64,000 nt of DNA from Podocnemis expansa (Eukaryota; Chordata; Testudines; Podocnemididae): contig ML682007.1 in NCBI GenBank assembly GCA_007922195.1, forward strand, positions 19,119,033 to 19,183,032, written 5' to 3'. A model generated the notes under the pieces. That model ran no database searches. It saw nothing but the letters and a program-made list of their open reading frames with translations, and was not told the DNA's origin. How positions within the stretch are numbered: position 1 is the first letter of the stretch; each line of letters begins with the position of its first letter. Position numbers and translations under genes: made by a program. This document shows positions 55,601 through 64,000 of this stretch, one piece after another.

Positions 55601-58600
55601 TCTCTGATGCCTGCTGCAATGTGTCTGCAGCAGGGAGGTGCATGTGCGTGTGTAACACCCCGAAGGCCAGCAAGTGGCTGGACAAAGGATTTACTCAGTC
55701 CATGACAAACAGAATTGATCTCTTTAGTTTAGTTGCAGAATGCATGCCTGGGAAGGTAAGGACCCAATGCTTCCTGGCTCCTGTAGATTGGTAGGACAAT
55801 ATTTATGGACTCTCCAAATAGCATCCATCTAAATAAGGGCTGTCTACTGCATGTGTCCTGCTTACATTCCCAAGACCCTCTATGCATCCTGGGTAGGCCT
55901 GGTGAGAGGGGGATGTTCCTGCTTGCAAGTAATCTGCTCTTCACTCCGTCATGGGTATGTGTGCAAACCTCTGGCCACAGTCGAGCAGCTGGAACGAATC
56001 TCTGTAAGGAACAAGTTAGATGTATGCAAGTATCTTCACTGGGACGGGCTAGGCAGTGACTTGCAGGCCATGCAGAGTGCATGTTGGGGAATGCTGGAAG
56101 TGAACTTGCTAGCAGGCAGGTGTACCGTGAGGTTTGCTGCTGTGGACTATCTATGAAATACCTCACATTCCTGAGGATGTTACCAGTCGAAAGGTTTCAT
56201 AGCGTTTCTAAAATAGCCAATAGTAGAGAAGAAGGTGAGTGGATAGGGATCGTGACTAAGAAAAGAACAACAGGCTGGGCTACAGACCTAATGGAAAGAC
56301 TTTTATGGCAGGCCTGTGAGTGATTATACTAGACTAGGGGAATGCTGTCATAGCATGTCACTGAGTTGACAACTGAGAAGCCTATCAAAAGTCTGGCTCT
56401 GAGATGTGCTTGGTGACTGCTCAGAGGAGGTCTTGGGTCACTGCCAGCCCAGACTGCCTCTGTTAAAAGCACTCTCGCTACTCCTGCGAGACAAGTTGTC
56501 ATTTTAAAAATATCGGCCTGATCCTTGATGGTCTCACCTCACCTGGTGCCCTCTGGGACTGTCATTCCCTGAGCTGCAGGGGAAATCTCTAGATTAGTGT
56601 GAAAGAAATGGTTTTCATTTCTTACCCATAAATTCCAGGACAGAGATCCCACCCTGGTTCCACATGCCTACCCAAGAGTTAATAAGGCAAGTTCTCAGCT
56701 CACAGCTGCAGAGGGAAGCAACCCCTCCACAGACACAGCCTTTCCTGTTCTCATGGAACCTGGCTGCTTTTCAAGGAAGAATAAGTGCTAAAAGCAAAAA
56801 AACATCCTAAGTGACCCATAGAGAATCTGGGTCTTGTGTGGTAATTCTTAAGAGATTCTGGGCTGTTGGGTTTGCACGATCCACCAGTTTGCACCACCAG
56901 AGGTGCAATACTCAACTGTTCTGGGGGTTTTGTCAGCTGCCATGTTCACTCCTCAGTGTAAAAGCCTCATGGGTGTTCAATGCACCTAGAGGAATATGGC
57001 ATCAGTCTGCCTGGAATGTCCCTTTTCTCTTGTGTATTATTTAAAAATAGAATATTTCTTTCTAGTCCCAAAGAGGAGAGTTCCAGAGCCAGTTTCATCA
57101 CCATGCCTGATGCTCTGTGGTTTTGGCAGTCCCACCTTCACTAGGAAAGCTTACAAAGGGCACCTGTTACAACGGCTAAGGCCAAGATTTTTGGGAAATG
57201 GGCATTCAGATACCTTAGGTGACTTGACAAGTCTCCAAATCCTGTAGGTAGCTGGGAAAGTCTAATCCTGTGTTGGTGGGTTTTGGTTTGATTCATTCCC
57301 CTTCTCTTTGAAGTTAGCAGATGTCATCTGAAACCTGGGCCCGAACCAAACCTTCCCCCTCACAACCCTCCAGATTCTGAGTAGGCTAGGATCCAGATCT
57401 GAACACTGTGACTGGCTAGGCATGTTATCACACAAGGGTGACACAATCTATTTCAGGGCACAGACATCCCTCTCTGTATTTGAAATATGATGAGGTCACC
57501 ATTGAAACACTTGTCCAGTATTTTTTTAATCTGTGTGATATTTTACACTTCCATGCTGAGCAGCAGGGACATGTGTGAGCTACCCTGTGAGCTTATGGGG
57601 AAGAAGAGCGTGGATCTTGGGTGTTCTCTGCCAAGAACTCCGTGTCAGCCCACATTGCAGCAGGTGCCAGAGTTAATGACTGAACATACATTGACAGCAC
57701 TTCCCTATCAGGTGATCTCAGTGCTGGCTACTGTGAATTTTTCAAACCACTAGATGAAACATATAGACAGCAGCAGGCCTGCAAAAGTACCATGGGAACA
57801 TACCAGCCCAGGCACAAAATCTGCCACTCCTGTACTATGGTTGATCATGAAAAAGATATTTCATGTGCCTATTTAAAAAATTATGCTACAGCAATGAGAA
57901 GAATTTGGCAAGGCTGCTATCTAGCATGTGTCACGTTTATAGTGGTAGGGGTCTGTATTGGTATGTGTGCTTTTCAATCTTATCCTTCGCAAGTCTCTGC
58001 TTGTGCCTCCAGCAATTAAAACTCTGCAGAACCACCTGCCAGAAACCAGGCTGGCTGAGTTGTGTTTTGTACAGGTTTTTGGGAAGCCCTTTCAGCATCT
58101 TCCCAGTGCTGGGAACAGCAGCGAGATCATTGCTAACGAGACTCTTCTGTCAAACTTGCCAGCCTTTCAAATGCAGGTCATTGTTCCCATGCTGTTCTTG
58201 GCTTGCTTTGTAAGTCTCTTCACATCAGTTACCCAAATAATTGGGGGGCATGGAGGCTGACTTGGAAAAGTGCTAACATTACCTAACTGACTGCAGTAAA
58301 ATGCAGGTGTTGGCAATAACACGTGCATCAGCCTGTCTTTTAAAAGGGTGGTGTTCATTTGCCTGCCATTGCCGGATAAGCTCTTCCAGCTGACAGCTCG
58401 TGCTGGGGTCTGAGAACAAACCTGAGCTAGCTTGGAGCATGCCTGAGGTCTTTTCTATTGAGCTCTTTCCTAAAGAGCACAGCTTCTTACAGTCACCATC
58501 CATACTCTTGTAAAGGGAGTAGAGCCCCACTACTCCCTACCACATGCCTCTCCATGAGGTTGCTAAGTCCTCTGGTTTCTTGCAAGTTTGATTTGCTTTT

Positions 58601-60389
58601 CAGTTTCCATGAACTGGGCTGCTACGTTTGAGAGTTGTGGTCCAAATCCTAGTGGCTCTCTGGGCTGCAGTTTGGAGTGAGGAGTCAGGTTCATAGTTCC
58701 CATCTTTGCTCAAGGCCTTGAAGCTAGGGCCATGAGGAGCACTGACCAACGTCCACTAATAAGGAAAGCTGAAATGGGCATAGTTCAGGCCCACAACGTG
58801 ACCTTTCTCTTATTTTCCTTGCTTTCTTTTTTCACCTATTTTCTCCAGATAGCTCTTTTGCTGTTCTCTTGCTCATGAAACCACCTCTCTTGGCTCTGTT
58901 TTGTGATTAGCTCATGCTGACCATGGGTGGGAAACGGTGTCAGTGGGCAAAAAGATGGCACTGCTTTGCTCAGGCAACAAGGTGAAGGCAGAGCCCTTCC
59001 CATGTAGCCCACAATAACATAAGCCAGAATTTCTCTCCCTTTCCCTGTATAATGCTGCTGCCTTTGCCAGGGTAAAGTAAATGCAATCTTCAACTAGGGA
59101 TTTCCCCTGTGTAGGTCAGGAAATGGACTATACTTTTTAAAAGCAACCAAAGGAATTAACCAACTATGGTTAACCCTCCATTTCCCAGAATTCTGCACTG
59201 AGTGCGCCCACCTGGCACCAAAGTCACTGAGGCAGCGGAGAAGAGTATGATTAATGAAGTCATGTTAACTCCTGAAAATCCCATTTCAAACTCAAACCAA
59301 CAACAAACAGGTTGGGGCTTTTTTCTCCTTTGAAAAGGGACTTGTTCTCTGGAAAATGCCGATTTGGCTGGGCCTGCTGACCGCCTATTAATTGTTGCTA
59401 ATGAGGGGATGGAAACCTTGGTTCCCAGAATCCCCTAGGGATGGAATATCATTTCAATGGGAGAAGAATGCTCCTCAGTGGATTGTGTCTGGGTGGGGGA
59501 GGGAGCTCTGACCTCAGAGCGGACTAGTTTAGCCACATGAATGGATTTGTTATCAGAGACTGCCTCTATTCTTGTACCTACAGTATTCTGAGCCCATGCT
59601 TAATTCCAACTCCCATGCAGAGAGTGTGGAGTGTTAAGAGGATCTCCAGTGCTTACTGTACACAGATGGATTTATTATGCTATATTCTGAAGCGATGGGC
59701 GGGGGGAGATAAAACAACCGTAGCTCTCTGTAGCTGGCCCATACAGGCGGGTGCGTGAGGCTTCTGCTGCGTGATGACAGAACTTGGCCACAGTACTTGG
59801 CATTCTACCCATGGGCCTACCCAGTTCATATTTTTTTCCCTTGATGCTGATGAAAGGCATGGAGGGCATTTTAGTAGGAGACAGAACTGTCTGCTTGCTG
59901 CTTCCCACACTCACAACCCCTCTCCTTTGAAGTTGGGCTTCTGGGTGTGTGCAGAAGCTGAAGAGAGAGCAAGTGTGGGAAGGAAAGGAAGAGAGAATTA
60001 CGTCTTTGCCTGAAAATGCTGAGTAAATTCTGTGCAAGCTCACTGTGCAAGGCAGGTGCTATTTGATTTTTTTTTTTCCAAGGTTATTTCACAACAATAT
60101 GAGCCAAATGTGTTTTTCTTTTTATTTCTGTCCAAATTATGGGGAGTCTAATCGGTTGCTTTTAAATTGTGGAGAATGAGGACTGGCCTCTTTGTAGCTA
60201 GTGAGTGCACCCTCTTCCAGTGCACCCCGTCCCCTTGCATGCCATATCCAGCTGAGCCAGTACACATCAATCTTGCTGCTCTCCCCCACCCCCTACGTCA
60301 TTCTAAGTCTGGGATTTCCACCCTGCTTTATCAGTGCCTGTGAATTCTGATGTGCTGCAAACCTAGCTCATCTAGTTGTGGGTCTCCAC

Positions 60390-60573
60390 CAGTGTTCCCT
60401 CTAATTACTCATAGACTGTATGCGCAAACAATTTCTTTGTGTGTGCAAAAACACTTCTTTGTGAGCACCAATATTAGCACTATTGAATTTTGTGTGCACT
60501 TTATTTTGTCGTGTGCACAGGTTTCATGACGTGTGTGCATTGCACACATGTGCACAGCTTAGATGGAACGGTG
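60390..60573. mobile_element. hAT-type non-autonomous DNA transposon (184 bp)
   Basis: The ends are 'cagtgttccctctaa' and 'ttagatggaacggtg', inverted repeats with two mismatches. An exact 8-base duplication GTCTCCAC lies at 60382-60389 and 60574-60581. The interior is rich in GTGTGCA-type words. Non-coding. Confidence 0.92.
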
Positions 60574-60825
60574 GTCTCCACCCTGCTTCATTTGCAAATC
60601 TCTGACGTGCAGCACTGATAGTCTTTCTGGATCTGAGATCCTCACCCATCTCTTTCAGTGCACCTCATCTCTGACATGCTGCACAGCCAGCCTGTCTAGT
60701 CCTGGTTGGTCTCCCCATGAAGCTTGCTCTGCCTGGCCAGCCATTCTTTCTGAAATGTGTGCTGTGGGTATATGCAGACATGGCTAAGGGCACCAACCTC
60801 ATTCTGCTCAGAAGGAAATGGCTAG

Positions 60826-60925
60826 AATAGAATAGAATCAAATCATAGGGCTGGAAGGGACCTCGTGAGATCATCGAGTCCAACCCCCCGGGGCTTGAAC
60901 TCAGGACCTTCTGCACATTAAGCAC
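60826..60925 (-). mobile_element. CR1 LINE fragment (3' end)
   Basis: On the plus strand it reads 'agaatcaaatcatagggctg', 'gggacctcgtgagatcat' and 'gagtccaaccccc', a short 5'-truncated CR1 3' end on the minus strand. Confidence 0.85.
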
Positions 60926-63900
60926 AGGTGCTAGCCAAATGTAGCAATTCTTATCTGTAGATCTGGAAGTGCTTCCAAAAAAAACAGGTAACTTTCTCTC
61001 TGTGTGACGGACAGGTAGAGAAGGAAGCAGAGTAGGAAGAAAGTTTTACACAATGAGCTGGGCCTCAGAAGACCTTGGTTTGATTCCCGTGTGCTCTGTG
61101 GTAAGTAACTCAACTGGTGCTCCAGCACTACAGGGTTCAGAGCCGTATAAGTAACTAGCTCAAGGCATTTGCCCAAGATCATACAGAGAACCAGTGGCAG
61201 AACTGAGAATAGAATTGAAGACACCTCTTTCCTTATGCCCTGCCCTGACCACCTGGATGACCCTGCCTGAACTGTGTTGGATTTGAATCCAGCCCTCCTG
61301 CAGGAGCAGCTAAACTCGGTAATTCTTCATGACAGCCTGGCCCACTTGTGAGTTACACAGGAGTACACAATAATGCTCACATCTCTCGCAGATGCTTTCC
61401 CTGTATCTGTCACCTCCCCTCTTGGCAATTCCCAGACTGTTAATCTGTAATGTGCACTAATTACTCTTGCTATTGCTCTCTCTTGTTTTTGTGTATTAAA
61501 ATGGCTGAGATTTCACTCAGCAGCTCTTTCCCACACAGTTCTTTGGGGCTGATGCTCTGCACTCTCCACAGCATGGGCTCTCCAGGGCTTTCTCCTAGCC
61601 AGGCAACCAGCCTCTGCCTGTGCCCTGCCCTTCAGCGCAGACGTGCAGCAGGGCTGGAGGCTTCACTACTGAGGTAGTTTCTGTCTCACTCCGTGCAAGA
61701 AGCTGTTTTCCTGTTTAACATTCAGCTACTAGAAGGGCAGCTCAGCTGATGAGGGGAACTTCCCCATTGGGACTTGTTATTTCATTAGAACAAACAGCCA
61801 AGTGGGATGTTGCTTTCCATTCTAGCTCATAGATGTTGTAGCTGCTGCTTCCAACCTTAACCTCTTGTCTTTAATTCTCTTTGCCCAATCTCCCTCTTTA
61901 AGACTATAAATAGAGTGAAAGGCAGAGCTTCTTCTGGAAGGGGAAAGCTCTGCCATTTTGCATCACAAGGGCTTGTGCCAACATTTTTCTTAGTGTTTCA
62001 CTGTCACTCACTTGCACTTCAGGTTTAGGATTCAATTAAACCCCAGCCACACAGTGTACGTTAGTAGGAGCCCAGTGCCTTTTCCATCACAACCATGCAA
62101 GTATGGTGTGGTTTGCAACCAAGATTGGCCCAACACTGGGCCAAAGGCCTGCCTCTCCTCTGAACCGTCCAGCAAGCCTGGCTTGAACAATGCATGTGGC
62201 ACTAGTCCTGAAATCCTCAAACTTTGTAGGGCTTGGGGCTGTGAGCATTGCACACAGCTTATTGCCAGCGTATCTGACTGCTGGGCAGTCCCCTGTAGGG
62301 GAGAATGCAGTTAGTCCTACACTGCTGTGGGAACCAACCAGGAAAACAGCTGGGGGCAGCCCAGAAAGAAATGGGCGTCAAATGTATGGTGCCACATCCA
62401 CACATTTCCAGAGTTCAAGGGTATTTAGAGCTGACCTTTTAGTTCATCCTGGAAGTGGGGAAGGCAGGAGGGTTCTGGACAAATCTAGATCTGATTGGGT
62501 GGAGGTGACATGTAGAGTAAGGTCTAATACAATCCTCTCCAGTAAGAATACGCAGAGAAAGAACTGAACACTAGTCAGTGGCAAGTGGCTAAGATCGCCC
62601 TCCCAACTACTACATTGTCTGTTGGTAGAGAGATCTTAAAGGCTTTGGAAGCAGGGGTAGAGTCATATCTCACACCAGAGACTTTAGAAGCATCATTCAC
62701 TTTGCATTAATATATCTTTGATATTCAGAAGAGGCTCCCCAGCACGTTCTTAGACTCCAATTCAAAGACCTGGGCCTAAGATAGGGCTGTCATCTTCTAT
62801 AGCACTGGTGGTGGTTATTTATTGGATTGCATCTTAGGAACCTGTCATGGGCTGGGACCCCACTGCACTAGCTGCTGAACAAACAGAACAAGACCAGCCC
62901 CCATGGAAAGATTTTATAGACTAATTTCAAGAGTAAATCTAAATTAATCAAAACTATGATGTCCCTATGAGATGATCACAGCCTGGTCCCCCCACCCAAA
63001 GATCACAGCAAGGTGAGGATCAGGAAGGGAGCTGGGAATGTCCCAAAGGCTTTGGAGAGAGGCATGTGTGTGTAGCATGAGGTCCAATATCAACTGAGCT
63101 TTGCCTGTCTTCCCTGACTTTCACTCCATGTCTTGGGGTGAGGCAGTGCATCCCTTTTTTAATCCTATCAGCTTTGCTCACCCCAGCTGCATCTAGGGGT
63201 TGCCATGGCAATTCTGCAGCAGCTTTGCAGCCTTTTGTTTCAGGCGGTGCTCCCTGGGATGTTCTGTGCCAGTGGCGTGCATTCCCTGTGTGGAGTAGGA
63301 TCGAAAAGAGGGGAAGCTGCAGCCCCGGGGAAAGAGAGGCAGGGTCTTGTCAGCTCAGTGGGGCAAATGGATTCATCTTTGGGCAGGCTGCTCAGAGCAC
63401 AGGATGAAAGCACTTCTGGAGGATGTCCAGTAAAGCCAGACTTATAAAGCTCCTGTCTGTTTCTCCACTTATTCCAGAGTGCCTATAATACCATATGGTA
63501 CTCTGGTGCTGGGTGTGGCTCCTCCCCATGCGGCCAACTAAACAACAGGCATTCAATGAAGGGGGGGGGGGGAATAAGTGCCTAGGCCCAGTGGCAGCCC
63601 CACCATCACCCAACCCCAAGATGTAGCAGCATTTGCCACAGTGGGAATGGGGAAGAAGCAGGCACCTGTGCCACAAATTTAATTTCATAGCAAGTCTTTG
63701 TTGGCCTCTCCCCAATTTTGGCTGTTAATCTGCAATAAAATATGGTTTTAATGAGCAAAAGGTATTTGAGTAACTTAAAGTAATTACAGCTGTGAGGGCC
63801 ACCTCTGTAATTCTAACGGGTCCCAGCCACACACACTGGCAGATGCTAATTTAAAGCCATAGAATACCTTGTTGCTGAAACCGGGCCCATTGCACTCACA

Positions 63901-64000
63901 GCATTATCTTGCCTTTCCTCTCCCGAGCATTAAGTCTGACTCCTCAAGGAATCTCCAGCAGAACATCCCTTTCCTACCTAACCAGACCCAGGCAGCCAGC
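60926..64000. other. candidate ABLIM3 intron 1, end of window
   Basis: At about 61035-61215 a decayed MIR-like stretch is visible ('ttgcccaagatcatacagag'). At 62860-62930 there is a piece of the 'cccactgcactagctgctg...acaaacagaacaaga' old repeat. A G-run of 11 lies near 63560. No exon was found. Confidence 0.5.

Larger units (their letters stand above)
47521..60389. other. candidate ABLIM3 intron 1, main part; no exon seen
   Basis: No coding exon, RNA gene or intact transposon was recognised in this 12.9 kb. Weak signals inside are the MEF2-like pair (48128-48200), an imperfect inverted repeat (49042-49182), a hAT-like decayed piece (51840-52030) and a C/T homopolymer run (52590-52613). Short open frames here match nothing known to me. 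A LIM-domain exon of normal size would have been visible and was not found. Confidence 0.5.

Noticed and set aside
44657..64000. LIM-domain exon of ABLIM3 in the right part of the window
   Set aside because: I looked for Cys-x2-Cys / His-Cys patterns such as those of the first LIM domain in the longer frames on the plus strand and found none. The exon probably lies beyond the window.

Overview
This is a window of vertebrate nuclear DNA, most likely from a turtle. Conclusion first: it carries one complete protein-coding gene, SH3TC2, on the minus strand in 17 coding exons between 263 and 20998. It also carries a probable first exon and promoter of ABLIM3 on the plus strand near 44235-44656. 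The rest is intron or intergenic DNA filled with transposable elements. The organism call rests on three things: CR1 retroposon 3' ends with the sauropsid signature at 17169, 39356 and 60826; many copies of a repeat whose half-site matches tRNA-derived SINEs that I associate with turtles; and SH3TC2 protein that is clearly homologous to, but well diverged from, the mammalian one. The species cannot be told.

Left third (1-21000): SH3TC2. All 17 coding exons were read by eye with GT-AG borders and continuous phase, giving 3,927 coding bases (1,308 residues). As far as I can compare with remembered human boundaries (residues 18, 93, 129, 177, 244, 269, 334 and 393), the exon phases are the same. 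The protein starts Met-Gly-Cys-Cys, as expected for a myristoylated and palmitoylated membrane-anchored protein. It has two SH3 domains (exons 6 and 8) and a long TPR region (exon 11 to exon 17). In humans this gene is mutated in Charcot-Marie-Tooth disease type 4C; the protein acts in Schwann-cell endosomal recycling with Rab11. The second SH3 domain has lost key ligand-groove residues here.

Middle (21000-44230): no coding gene recognised. It holds several hAT-type DNA transposons with readable 8-bp target-site duplications, palindromic (fold-back) SINE-like elements, a CR1 inside a hAT element, and old MIR-type repeats.

Right third (44230-64000): a TATA-box, an untranslated leader and the stub ATG-AGC-ACC-AGC-A followed by a perfect GTAAGT donor. 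This fits the start of ABLIM3 (Met-Asn-Thr-Ser-Ile in mammals), the gene that lies divergently next to SH3TC2 in human. No LIM-domain exon follows before the window ends, so 44657-64000 would be ABLIM3 intron 1. It contains a microsatellite, a paired MEF2-like motif and further repeats.

No new enzyme system, defence system or RNA gene was found. The items most worth a second look are the fold-back element family, the nested hAT insertions, the degenerate second SH3 domain, a three-octamer cluster in intron 13 and the candidate ABLIM3 start exon.
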